DNA from: Anastrepha obliqua
Taxonomy: Eukaryota > Arthropoda > Insecta > Diptera > Tephritidae
DNA length: 64,000 nucleotides
Reading direction: 5' to 3'
NCBI RefSeq assembly: GCF_027943255.1
Contig: NC_072893.1
Span: forward strand, 30,154,001-30,218,000
Below, one piece after another: positions 31,294 through 41,583 of the stretch; position 1 is the stretch's first letter, and each line of letters starts with the position of its first letter. A program made the position numbers and the translations under genes. Under the pieces are notes generated by a model. It saw only the letters and a list, made by a program, of their open reading frames with translations. It was not told where the DNA came from and made no database searches.

Positions 31294-32154
31294 TATGTAT
31301 ATATCAATTGGTATATAATATATTACTTACATGTATTACAGCGATGTATAGATATATTTCTTGATTGCACAGAAGTAATGCCTCTCTCACGTACTGATGG
31401 AAGTTATGCGTTATAGTTATCTGTGATGAAACACGTGGCGTAAATCAACTATTTTTATTTTTTCAGCCCAATATAGGCTTAGAAATATTATTTATAATAA
31501 TATTTTAATAATTTAAATATACTTACATTATAGCGGTTCAAGGATATTATCAAATAATCACAGAATACAGATGTAAATAACGTAACACAACAAAATAAAA
31601 TGATATATATATCAAGTATACACACGTGCTGTTTCAACTGCTAATATAATATATAGCGTCTGGCGTTCTATAATACGCGCATGCGCGATAATGTAGCTAT
31701 CCTATTCTATTGCTTCGTACTGAGTGTATATATCGCTCTCCCTTGCTCCACTGTCGTATGGTGTCAGAGCTGTACAGAGCTGTTATTTTCTTCTAGTGCC
31801 TAGTATTCAATGAATACGTGGCTCTCCCTCTCTTGCTCGTACGATGCTTCCTAAACTATTCCCCCTTCAAGCAAGTTAGACTCTGGACTAGGACCGCACA
31901 AAAGGGAGACGCGGATAGCCTAAACTGATGTACATATATGATGTATAGCTATCCTTCTCTTTCTCTCTATGTTATATATCTGCATACTCTGTCTTACAAC
32001 GAAGCCTATGCCTTAGGTATAGAAAATGTATAGCTCTCTTTCTCCTTCTCTCTACGTTGTATCTTTTTTTCTCTCTCGCGTAACGAAATCTCTAAACGTT
32101 ACATTTTTTCCAATTCACTCTCTATTCTCGCTCAAATATCAGACCGCCGCTAAA
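31294..32154. other. Non-coding right part of the Helentron-like element
   Basis: Pyrimidine-rich on the plus strand (repeated TCTCTYTCTC near 31940-32130), with a GCGCATGCGC palindrome near 31680. No gene was seen. Confidence 0.4.
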
Positions 32155-32166
32155 GAAGTTTCACTT

Positions 32167-32450
32167 CAAAAAATCAATTGAGCCAAGTTGCCTTCGCCAG
32201 AGAGCTCAAAATTAAAGATTTTGATTTCTGGAAAACGGTAATATTTTCTGGCGAGTTCAAATTCAACCTATTCGGCTTAGATGGAATGTCTTACATCTGG
32301 CGGAAACCTAATACAGAGCTCCACAAAAGCAAAATAAAACCGAATGTGAAACATGGTCGCGGCAGTGTAATGGTGTGGGCAGCCATACAGCCCCCTCCAT
32401 GCTGGATCTCCGTATGGTTTGTAAATGGCGTGCAGCAGACTACGATTACC
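32167..32450 (+). pseudogene. Tc1-like element, continuation after a 3.6-kb insert
   Basis: The frame resumes KNQLSQVAFARELKIKDFD, FSGEFKFNLFGLDGMSYIW and KPNVKHGRGSVMVWAA. These are the residues that directly follow KKPFINK in Tc1 transposases, so this is the second part of the element at 27833-28559. The first catalytic Asp (FSDE) is Gly. Similarity stops near 32400, so the last third of the transposase is missing. Confidence 0.78.
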
Positions 32451-32479
32451 TGTGTCAACTGGGGGGCCAAGGAAATGAG

Positions 32480-32722
32480 AAAAAACCCAGAGTTGGATTA
32501 GGTCGGCAGCCGTTATTTTCTGAGTTGGAAGATTGCAACTGGGAATGGATTGCAGCCAGGAGAGCAATGGCTTTGGTTGTGCGCAGGGCTGATATTCACA
32601 CATTTTCCCTTGAAACAGCAATTGAATTTGATATACCCACAGAAGAATTTAAAGCATCGTCAACGCTTGATTTATCGATAGTTATTTCGAAAATATGCGA
32701 TCGCTATTGCAGAAAAAGTTAG
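32480..32722 (+). pseudogene. Pogo/Tc5-type (CENP-B-like) HTH fragment
   Basis: The frame reads LGRQPLFSELEDCNWEWIAA, RRAMALVVRRADIHTFSLET and FDIPTEEFKASSTLDLSIVI. This matches the second HTH of pogo/Tc5 transposases and CENP-B, in which ELE..L..WI, RRxM..TRxDI and FKAS.GWL are conserved. The GWL core is altered. No catalytic domain follows. Confidence 0.55.
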
Positions 32723-34127
32723 CGTACATCATTACGTACGGGACTTCCCCTGTTAAATTTTGCGATCGCTCTTCCAACATTTTTAAATTAAATACGTGTA
32801 TAGGTTACTACAACTATAACTGTGCTAATAAATAAACTTTTCATAAATTTGGTAAAATGGCTCCAACACGAAAGTCAACAAGCTCTGTCGAAAGAGACAT
32901 CATGGTCAAATTATGGAATGAAGGAAAGTCTTTGCGCGAAATTGCCGAAATAGTGGGCAGAACTCATTCTACAGTGCAAGAAGTATCAAAAATTATAAAT
33001 GTAGAGATGCCACTGCATCAAAGCCGAAATCAGGACGCCCAGAAAAGTTAACTGAGCGGGGAAAACGACATATTCTAAACGAAGTGCAAAAGGAGCCAAA
33101 AATATCGGCTTCCAAAATCGCAAAAAACGTGCAGGAAATATTTCATAAGACCATTTCTAGTGATACTGTGTGCAAGATTTTTAAGAAAACAGGTTATCGT
33201 AGTCGAATCGCACGCAAAAAACCGTTTGTATCATTGGTAAACAGACAGACTCGCATCCATTTCGCCCAGGAATATTTAAATAAGCCGATTGAGTTCTGGG
33301 AAAACGTAATTTTTTGCGGTCAAAAGCAAGTTTTGTATATTTGGAATCTAGGGACGCAAGCTGGTATGGCGAAAGCAAAGGACTGCCCTCGACAAACAAA
33401 ATCTTGCAGCCACAGTAAACGTGTAGGCGTAATGGTGTGGGGTTGTATGGCCAGTAACGGTGTGGGCATACTTACATTTGAACATACTTAAATCAAATTT
33501 AAAGCAGAGCGCTACCAAATTAGGTTTGGGGAATACTTTTATATTTCAACAAGACACGAATCCCAAGCACACTGCTGAAATGGTGAAGCTCTGGCTACTG
33601 TATAATGTCCCAAAACAGCTGCGTACACCACCACAATCACCAGATCTCAATCGAATTAAGCATTTGTGGGACTTGTTAGAACGTAAGATTCGCCAACATA
33701 AGATAACATCAAAATCGAGGTTTAAGGACGTAATTACTGAAGAATGGAGCAAAATAACTTCGGAAGAAACGTCAAAGCTAGTAAAATCTATGCCAAAGCG
33801 TCTAGCAGAAGTTATCAAGCGCAAAGGCTACCCCACAAGCTATTAAATTAGTTATTTTCATTTTACTGTCAATGACTTAACTTTTATGAGCAGTGTACGT
33901 TAACTTTTACTGAATTAATTTTCGTATATATTTTATTTTTGTTATTGTTGTTGGAATTAATTTAAGTTTATAATTTTTATTTATCCTTTTACTTAAAGAC
34001 TGCACTGCAATATGCAATCTAAACTATTTTTTTTTTTATAATAAAATGTCAATATGCATTATTATTTGAAACTTGTTTCCGTGTAAATATAGTGTACGGT
34101 GTACGTTAACTTTTTATGACAAGTGTA
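32709..34127 (+). mobile_element. Tc1-like element relic
   Basis: The left end AAAAAGTTAGCGTACA (about 32713) and right end TGTACGTTAACTTTTTATGA (about 34102) are diverged inverted repeats. The transposase relic lies between them. Confidence 0.65.
32857..33846 (+). pseudogene. Tc1-like transposase relic with lost catalytic residues
   Basis: MAPTRKSTSSVERDIMVKLW begins the HTH (SLREIAEIVGRTHSTVQ). After a frameshift it reads EPKISASKIAKNVQEIF, RSRIARKKPFVS and FWENVIFCGQKQVLYIW, where the first Asp is lost (FSDES becomes FCGQK). GVMVWGCMASNGVGILTFE, FQQDTNPKHTAEMVKLWLL and SPDLNRIKHLWDLLERKI follow. The catalytic Glu of the family's DLNPIE is Lys, so two of three active-site residues are gone. 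Confidence 0.88.
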
Positions 34128-34203
34128 TGTATGTATGTACAGTAAGCTCCAAATAAGCCGCATTCTATATTTCAGAGTAAGTTTCTAACCTTGCAGATAT
34201 GTA

Positions 34204-34436
34204 AAAGGTGGCGCAAAATTAATCGGGTGGCGCAAAATTAACCATTCAACTTTTTACTAAAAAACAAAAATTATTTTGAATGACGGAAATCTTTATTTTG
34301 ACCCTTACGTGATCCATTGCTTGTCTGTTTGTATGCTGCAGCTGTCTAGCTCACAAGTGTCAAATATGATTGCCGTAGGACGATATTTGCAAATATTATA
34401 AATCTTTCCATAATTGATTAATTTTGCGCCACCTGT
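34204..34436. mobile_element. MITE of about 235 bp with GGTGGCGCAAAATTAATC ends
   Basis: The left end AAAGGTGGCGCAAAATTAAT is matched by GATTAATTTTGCGCCACCTG at the right, with TA on both sides. The left inverted repeat is partly duplicated in tandem (34208 and 34228). There is no coding capacity; a Tc1/mariner-type non-autonomous element is likely. Confidence 0.7.
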
Positions 34437-34652
34437 TATATGCAATGTTTATGCGCACTTTTTATCAATTGAAGAACTATATACATATGTACGTCACGTA
34501 ATATACTAATTAATTATTTCCTACTATCAGAGAACATATAATAATTCTTTCGACATTTTCTTCTAGTATCGAAGTGTGCGGGACAGTACTTTTTTTATAC
34601 GCTACATACTTATTCCTGTCCCCTGCATCTTTCTGTACACTCATGCGCGCAC

Positions 34653-34674
34653 CAGAGAACGTTAACGTTCTCTG
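34653..34674. repeat. 22-bp perfect palindrome
   Basis: CAGAGAACGTT is followed directly by its own complement AACGTTCTCTG. The half-site recurs singly at 27583, 36629-36652 (inverted) and, diverged, at 59898, in each case next to or near other repeats. It may be two joined ends of one repeat family. Confidence 0.7.
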
Positions 34675-34689
34675 CGCACACTAGACGAA

Positions 34690-35140
34690 GAGCAGCTGCG
34701 GTCGTCGAGCATTTAGAACACATATTTACATACATAAATGAGTGCAAACATACATATACATATACGGAGCCGCGACCATTCGATATGCCAAAAATTCACG
34801 ATTCAACAAATATGGGCAAATACTTTTTCTGTAAGAAATATTCCAGTATTGGCTACTTTGATTTAATTTCTTCAATCCTAGAAGTAAATTTTTGTCATTG
34901 TTGAGAAAAATTGGCATATGGGCGGCTCGTTTCATGAATGAAAGTACTTTGCTCATAGAAATATGAGCTCAAGCTTATCAATGAATTAGTTTTTGCTGTG
35001 CTGTACAATATTTGAAAATGGTCAGCGTCATGGCAACTATTTAGAATCATGGCCGCTACGGTTGCGCGCCTATGAATGCATTTTGTTCTTGTAGTCGCTA
35101 GGCATAGAATTTTAGCTTTGGACGGTATACGCATTGAGCG
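34690..35140 (+). repeat. Dispersed repeat, inverted copy at 61280-61640
   Basis: Shared landmarks are CGGAGCCGCGACCATTCGA, CATATGGGCGGCTCGTTT and a block ending in a TAGCTTTGGAC-like sequence. They occur in reverse order and complement at 61280-61640. The copies are diverged. I see no coding potential. Confidence 0.65.
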
Positions 35141-35469
35141 GAATAAAATGAAAGGCCTGTGTGTGCGGTTGTATGTGTATGCATATGTGTATACTAATAA
35201 GCATAGTTTTGCTGGAAGTTCAGAATACAAATACATACATATGTACGTACATCGGTTAGGGCATCAAGTGTGCATACGCGCATACAAATACATATGTAAA
35301 TATGCATATGCAAAAGAGAATTGTTTTAGCATTTGTTAGGCAGGAATTCGTTCGACCATTCGGGCATTTGCTCCCTAATTATTGCATGAAATATGATAAG
35401 GCGATGCTCGTGAGGTATGTCATGGTTGCTACACTATATTTATTAAAGAGGAAATTGAACTGAGTTGTC

Positions 35470-36340
35470 CCATATACACATAGTTACTAAAGTATACATA
35501 CGATAAAATATTTCTTATTTTCTTAGATTAAAATTGTTTTTCTTATTTTTTGTATCCTACACTAATAAATTAAATTAGTCTTATTATTTTAACAACACCC
35601 TGTATATTTTTTTGTCAGCGTTGATAAAATATGTACTAAAAACACTAATAGTGCATCCCAGTAATGTTACATAAGTGTACATACGCGAGTAGTTTTTTTT
35701 ATACGCCGCTAATAATACCGTTAGAAATTTTATGAAAATGCGTTTTGCTCATTAATAGAAGATCAGTGTTGCGACTGATATCAGTTTTTCCAGACTTAAT
35801 TGTTATTTAAGATAAAAAAACGTAAAAAATGCCTAAAACTAAAGAAACCTCCGAGGATATTCGTAAAAAGGTTGTAAAACTAAGGCGCGAAGGAAAATCT
35901 TTACAAGGAATTGGTGAAATTTTAAATTTAACAAAACGTACTGTACCGACAATAATAAAAAATTTCGAAAATAATGGAAATTGTGCGAACAAACATCGAT
36001 CAGGTCGCCCACGTAAGCTTACTGAAAGACTGGAGCGGACTATTATTCGAACAGTGAAGGATAATCAAAAAAAAGTGCGGTTGCAATTAACAATGAAATA
36101 AGGTTGAATCACGATATTGAGGTTTGTAGCCAAACGGTACGTCGTTGCATTAAGAGGAATGGGTTTTTAAGCAGAGTTGCCCGAAAAAAGCCCCTACTGA
36201 GAGCCGTAAATGTTGTTAAACGGTTGGAATATGCTGAAAAGTATAAAAATGTCCATGTTAGCGATGCAACATTTTGGGAACGAGTTATATTAACGGACGA
36301 ACATATACATATACTAAAAAGTTTCTTTGAATTTTTCTTT
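35470..36340 (+). pseudogene. Tc1-like transposase N-terminal half (35829-36340)
   Basis: MPKTKETSEDIRKKVVKLRR starts the protein at 35829; GIGEILNLTKRTVPTIIKNF and SGRPRKLTERLERTIIR are the two HTH regions. A stop at 36099-36101 is followed after a short gap by SQTVRRCIKRNGFLSRVARK and TFWERVILTDEHI, where sequence leaves the family (first catalytic Asp region). The catalytic core is deleted. The DNA before the ATG includes a CATATACACATAGTTACTA-type end near 35468. Confidence 0.78.
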
Positions 36341-36866
36341 TATTTATTTTAAATTTCAAAGTTTTATACTATCGGGAAAATGCATGCCTACATTATTCCC
36401 TGTAATAAAATGTTAAATGAAAAAGCAACAAATAAATGCATTTGAATGCCGTCGGCTTTTTGATTTCATACACAAGCCAACAGCTGAGCAGAGTCAATAT
36501 ACTTATACAGAATTCACTGTAATCAGCTCTGTTAAGAACTTCTCCGCTGTCGAGTTGGGCGAGGGGAAAAAGTCTGCGCGGTTTTACTTCGTTTTAGACA
36601 ATTCACACTATTCGTAGCCGGTGAGACGTCTCTATACATTAACGTTCTCTGCACAAAATATGGAATATCGACTACCAGGGCTGGCGGAAGAGGGAAAATT
36701 CCGATATTGGGCTAACGAACCATACCCTTATTCGTTCTAATTAATCATATTTTTTAAAGAAATTTACAAGCAACAAGAAATCACACAAACGATATGCTTT
36801 TATTTTCCAAATAATAATAATTAAATCGTCTTACAACAAAAAAATCTACAAGATTCAACGATTTAT

Positions 36867-37150
36867 CTACTTCATGGCAAACAAAGCTGATAGTTGAGGA
36901 TTTTTCGAGATAAATTCATTCAACAATGTTTTATCATCCAAAGTGTTAGTGAGATCTGAATACAGGGTTTGATTAGCTACATCGTTCAACCGATTTTGGG
37001 TCATAGTTGCGCGAAGATAATTCTTCAATCTTCGGAGAACTGAAAAAGATCTGTCGTTCGTACAGGAAGAGCCAGGTATAGCCATTAGTAACTGTACAAG
37101 TTTTAAATATTCATTTTCGCGGAAAAAATCAGCAATATCCCTTAATTTTT
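36867..37150 (-). pseudogene. hAT transposase C-terminal dimerisation domain fragment
   Basis: Minus-strand frame ILKIKGYC-like start, then LRDIADFFRENEYLKLVQLL, AIPGSSCTNDRSFSVLRRLK, NYLRATMTQNRLNDVANQ and LNEFISKNPQLSALFAMK, followed by a stop. The RSFS.LRRLKNYLR.TM...RL pattern is the hAT C-terminal dimerisation motif. Everything upstream of it is missing. Confidence 0.82.
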
Positions 37151-37189
37151 AGAATAGCAATTATGCATAATCACGTCTACTTACGAATC

Positions 37190-38150
37190 TTATGATCCTA
37201 TTTAACATTTTTCTCTTGATTGAAGTCTGCTTTGTTGGCACTTTCACTCGGTGATGCCGAATTTTTATTTGATTGCGAAAAATTGGGATTATTTTCCAGA
37301 ATGGTAACAGAAATGACATGTCAAATGTGTCATAATTTACTTAAAGGTTTGACATTTACGAAATGGGACGCTATACGTTTGAACAAAATTGGGAAATATT
37401 GAAAACCTATTTCCAAAGTGGTGAGTCTTCTTCTTCTTTTCTGATTTGCACATCGGTGGCTACGTCAATAAGCCAAATTGTCGGATTTGGGGCTCAGAAA
37501 ATCCACACGTTACTGTAGAGAAGCAAATGCATCCACAACGAGTCACTGTTTGGTGCGGTTTTTGGTCTGGCGGCATCATCGGGCCATTTTTTTTTTCGAA
37601 AATGAGCGAGGAGCCGCGGTTACAGTAAATGGCGAGCGTTACCGTGACATGCTCAACGAGTTGTTTCCAAAAATTGAAGAGGATGACATGGACGACATTT
37701 GGTTTCAACAGGACGGTGCAGCAATTTGTCACACTGCGAAAGTTACACTCGAACTTTTGGCTACCGGTTTTGAAAACCGAATAATCAGCCGAAATTCCGA
37801 TATCAATTGGCCGCCTCGGAGCTGCGATTTAAGCCCGTTGGACTATTTTTTGAGGGGAGCCGTTAAGGACAAATGCTATGCGAACCATCCAGAGACGATT
37901 AATGCTTTAAAACACGAAATCGAGGTTGCCATTCATGAAATTGGAGCCCAAACAATCGAAAATGTGCTTAAAAATTGTGTTTATCGAAAGGCCAACTATA
38001 AAGCCAGACATTGGAACGATATTATTTCTCATTCATAAATGACAATGTTCAATCTTCAAAATAAAATAAAAAAAGTTTGAAAAAATATTGATTAGTTTTT
38101 TTTACAGCCGATTCAAAAAGCAAATTTTACATGGCCCACCCTATATTTGT
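37190..38150 (+). pseudogene. DD41D rosa-type transposase relic
   Basis: The plus-strand frames read HIGGYVNKPNCRIWGSENPH and QRVTVWCGFWSGGIIGPFFF. After a frameshift in a T-run come VTVNGERYRDMLNELFPKIE, DIWFQQDGAAICHTAKVT and RSCDLSPLDYFLRGAV. An extra residue in QQDGAAICH makes the Asp spacing 42 instead of 41. The protein ends near ARHWNDIISHS at 38038. A right end like CCCACCCTATATTT lies near 38137. Confidence 0.82.
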
Positions 38151-38624
38151 CCATTTAATCGGATTTTCCGGTGCACGAGTAGCACTCAATTTCAAAGGAT
38201 TTTACCGGCAATGCAATTCGTGGTGACCACGAATACGTATATGAAATGACAATAATAACGAACAGCTGATATACGCATACAGAGAAACAGAGAGGCGTGA
38301 GAATTTACGCTTGTTCAACAAAGGTGGCGCTTTTAGCTAGGTTAATTCACATGGACGGACATTTGAAATGTAAAATTTTGAGAAAATGTTATAGTTTGTT
38401 TTGGTTTTCATTAATTTTACTGTTATTTAGATGAAAATTGGCCTTTGTTTCAAGATTCCGTGTATTGGAATTCCGAGTATTGGGCACCCTATACCAACAA
38501 CATATCTTTCGCCGGCCCTGTCGACTGCAAAATTTCATTGAATAAATAATAATATTTGTATTAACCTTTATAGAAATATGCACACACACGCACAAAATTA
38601 TTCGCAGAGCAACTAATTTTTCAA

Positions 38625-39800
38625 ACGATAAGCTGTATCTTAAGAAAAAATTTATGTAATTAAAAATGTTATGCTAAGAAATTTACACAAATTTATTATG
38701 AATTTAAAACCAACATAAACTTAACAAAACTTTACTCCTTGAATGAAAAATTAACAAAAATCACAGAATTCTTCATATTTAAGTTCTAAACCTCTTCTAA
38801 ATTATTCACACAATTCAATTTCACAAATAAAATACTAAGTTCAATGATATATTAAAGTAAAGTGATTTATTCATAATACCAACAATAAATACGAGATTAC
38901 CCACGTCTGCCGTCGACATGCATCTCCATACCATTACAACACCTCTACCATGATTGTGACTGTACTTACTGTATCGCTTTTATCGAATTCGCTATTGGGT
39001 TTTCTCCAGACTCGAATCCGTCCATCCGTTTGTAAAATGTCGCTGAAAATGGCGTTGCTTGGCTTATTTTTATATTCCTTTGTGAACTCTATCCCTTTAT
39101 AGTCATTGACTTTTGCTTCCCTTCGAGCTATTCGTGACCTATACCCGGCACGTCTCATGACCCTGAGAACTGTTTTCGGATGGACTTTTTTATTAATTTC
39201 TTCAAAAAGTTTTGCTACTACTTGCGTTGTTGTAATTTGTGGATTCTCTTTTATTTGTCTTATTATATGGCCTTCATCACTGAGGCTCAATTTGCGAGGT
39301 CTTCCAGTAAGACATCGGCGCTGCACATTTATTTCCCCTTTAGAACGTTTTATTATGCTATAAATAGTAAAACGACTTCGATTCAACGCTTGGCCGATTT
39401 CTCCACATGATTTGCCCTCATTATACATATGCAAAATTATTTTTCTTTCAGCGTTAGTTGTGTTTGCTTCTTTCCGACCCATGATGTACTAATACAACGC
39501 CAAAGCAAGACTTGAAATGCCAAAATAAGTTGAGTTTCGAATGTTCTTATTCACAACGGGACTTATTCGAAAGCATACATAGGTTGCTTTGTTAGAAAAA
39601 TTAAATCAGTTAAAATTTAAAACTCATACTTTGTATGAATAATTCTGTCCCCTGAAAATATGAGGAATCGTATGATTTTCGTTAATATTTCATTCTTGAA
39701 GTAAAGTTTTGTTAAGTTTATATTAGTTTTAAGTAAAAAATAAATTTTATGTATTTTTCTTAGAATAATATTTTTAATTACATTACATACAGCTTTTTTA
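38625..39800 (-). mobile_element. Tc1-like element with long inverted repeats, deleted (copy 1)
   Basis: The arms 38625-38795 and 39655-39800 are inverted repeats of about 150 bp with moderate divergence. The transposase relic (38934-39482) starts MGRKEANTTNAERKIILHMY, with HTH parts SCGEIGQALNRSRFTIYS and GRPRKLSLSDEGHIIRQIKE. After RRAGYRSRIARRE comes a deletion that joins it to IFSDILQTDGRIRVWRKPNS. The rest of the catalytic domain is missing. Confidence 0.82.
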
Positions 39801-39964
39801 AACCAAATTTAGTGCTGTTTGAATAATTTTGACAGTGTGTGTGTGTAAATATATATCAGATCCTCTAACTCCTAGTAACAGCAAGTACAAAATATACATA
39901 TCTTTTGAATTTGTCACGTTGATTATCCTTTTTTTTTTAATTTAACAAGTTTCTTTAGAAAATT

Positions 39965-40425
39965 GGCCGAAAGTCGGATTTGACATGGGGACAAAAGCAA
40001 CAAATTGCAGTTCTTTTGAAAGCCAAGAACCTGATTTATACAGACATAGCAAGAACCCCTGGAATATCCAAGGCGTCTATGGTAAATATTGCCAAAAAGT
40101 GGAAAAATACCAACAACGTTTTAGCGGTAACTATCGCCAAAATTGTCCCCGAAAACGCATCACCTCAACCAGGTAGGATCGCAAAATCGTCCAAACAGTT
40201 CCCTGGAGCAGAAATGTTTCAAGTCGGATGGTTTTAAGAGAGGTTCAGGAATCTGGAGTAAATATTTCGGAAAGAACGTTACGACGACGTTTATACGAAA
40301 ATGGAATTATACGAATTTGCAGACGACCAGCAAAAAAGCCAAAACTGACACCGTGTATGCGAAATCGGCGGAAACTTTGGGCACAACTTCACAGAGACTT
40401 CGACGAGGAATAATGGAAAAAAGGT
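39965..40425 (+). pseudogene. Tc1-type transposase N-terminus (copy 1)
   Basis: The frame reads LTWGQKQQIAVLLKAKNLIY, GISKASMVNIAKKWKNTNNV, then after a shift LREVQESGVNISERTLRRRL and NRRKLWAQLHRDFDEE. It is a two-part HTH as in Tc1/Tc3 transposases. The frame ends where TTAAGGGGACCTGGTGG repeat DNA starts (about 40447), so no catalytic domain is present. Confidence 0.72.
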
Positions 40426-40446
40426 AAGCTTCATTTCATTATCATT

Positions 40447-41400
40447 AAGGGGACCTGGTGGTCTAGAAATTTCAAAAAATCTATTTTTTGGTTTTTCGAT
40501 ATTTCGAAAGTATAGTATCTTTGGAATATACTGTGAAATTTTCATGCGGAAGTTCCCAATATTATAGCTTCTACAGCCCATTAACTATGTAGAGAGCGGT
40601 CCGCGCGCTTATGTACATACCTCAAACTTTAAACTCATTGATCTCAAAACGACTTCGAGACGGCGGGGATGAAAACAAAAAAACTATTCAACCGAATCAC
40701 TTGAAATTTAGATATATTGTTCACAACATGTATTGCTATGGTCGGAACTAGAATCATAATTTTATTTAAATAATTTCCTATTTTTTAAACTAAAAAACTA
40801 TTGAAAAAACCCCGATTATACGAACTTTTTTTCAAAAGTGCGCCATTTTGTCAATTTTACATTTTTTCGATTTAACACAAATGTCTGTATGCAAAATTAT
40901 GAATGGCAAAATTTTGTCGATATAACTAGACACAAACCCACGCAAACCGATGTATTGTGTAAATATGTAACCAAACGAAAGCAGCTATTGTGTCTATCTC
41001 ACGACCATCAGACAGGGACTACGGTAACGTCCGTGAGTGTGGGCACTATTAGGCAAAGACAAATCAACAACGCACTTGCTTCGTGTTGCATTCTTTTGTG
41101 TATACGAACAAAGACATCGTTGCTCGTCTACTGCGCGTCGCGTTGCCCTTCCTCTTCTTTTCTCCCTACCGACCGCATCAATATGCCCGTTTCCATTTAC
41201 CAAAAATTTAGTGATTGCGACCCTATATTATTATTTACTCAATGGTGTAACTCAAATATAGCTTTTTCTTTCTTTTTTTTCAAATCCCTAAATTTAATTT
41301 AAAACAAACAACTTTTCATAATTTCACAATTCGTTCACCATATTTGTTTTTTGTTTTGTTGCAATACCACACTCTACAATTTTTGTTGTGCATTTTCTTT
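40447..41400. repeat. Shared non-coding block of the segmental duplication
   Basis: Starts TTAAGGGGACCTGGTGGTCT and is paired with 54549-55510. It may begin with a TTAA-type MITE end, but I see no matching right end. Part of it (about 40880-41060, minus orientation) is related to 43480-43690 and 43990-44210 (GATACACAAAATTGAGCAAA). Frames such as 40838-41302 are not supported as genes. Confidence 0.55.
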
Positions 41401-41404
41401 TGAA

Positions 41405-41545
41405 ATCAAGGATGATAGATTTACAAGGTTTGCTTGATAGCTATGCTGAGAAAAAAACACGAACTTGTGAAGGGAACTTCCGCTGCCACGTCACAGGGCC
41501 CTCGCCAGCTGACTTAGCTCCTGGGCGATGCCCGTCACGAGAGGC
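41405..41545 (+). repeat. GGATGATAGA repeat-family member
   Basis: The sequence beginning CAAGGATGATAGATTTACAA recurs as GGATGATAGATTACTAGG at 43786, and in inverted form at 49740-49825, 55550-55630 and 55975-56060 (ending TCTATCATCCTTG). The family appears non-coding. Confidence 0.6.
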
Positions 41546-41546
41546 C

Positions 41547-41550
<4 letters not shown>

Positions 41551-41581
<31 letters not shown>
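41551..41581. repeat. (GA)15 microsatellite
   Basis: Perfect GA dinucleotide run in copy 1 of the segmental duplication. Copy 2 (about 57182-57198) has only a short interrupted GA tract at the same place. Confidence 0.95.

Positions 41582-41583
<2 letters not shown>

Larger units (their letters stand above)
28560..32166 (-). mobile_element. Helentron-like (Helitron2) element, partial
   Basis: The inserted DNA carries GAAGTGAAACTTCT at its right end (about 32155-32168) and the complementary sequence about 30 bp inside its left end (28582-28595). On the minus strand this gives a 5'-terminal repeat, and a subterminal repeat followed by a short hairpin (CACGTGTA/TGCACATG, one mismatch and one wobble). 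This asymmetric arrangement is the described architecture of Helentrons. The host site is an A/T-run, consistent with T-T insertion. The element carries one reading frame (28556-29413) and has a Tc1-like element inserted at 29687-31293. Confidence 0.55.
36676..38520 (-). mobile_element. hAT element with 8-bp target duplication, containing a rosa relic
   Basis: The left end CAGGGCTGGCGGAAGAGGG and right end (minus strand) CAGGGCCGGCGAAAGATA are imperfect inverted repeats. They are flanked by TCGACTAC (36668-36675) and TCGACTGC (38521-38528), an 8-bp target duplication with one mismatch, as in hAT elements. A transposase C-terminal remnant lies at 36867-37150. A DD41D relic at about 37190-38150 is nested inside. 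The rightmost 280 bp also begin the segmental duplication. Confidence 0.8.

Noticed and set aside
40838..41302. 154-codon plus-strand frame partly repeated at 55106-55456
   Set aside because: Both copies differ by frame-disrupting indels, and composition is that of non-coding repeat DNA.
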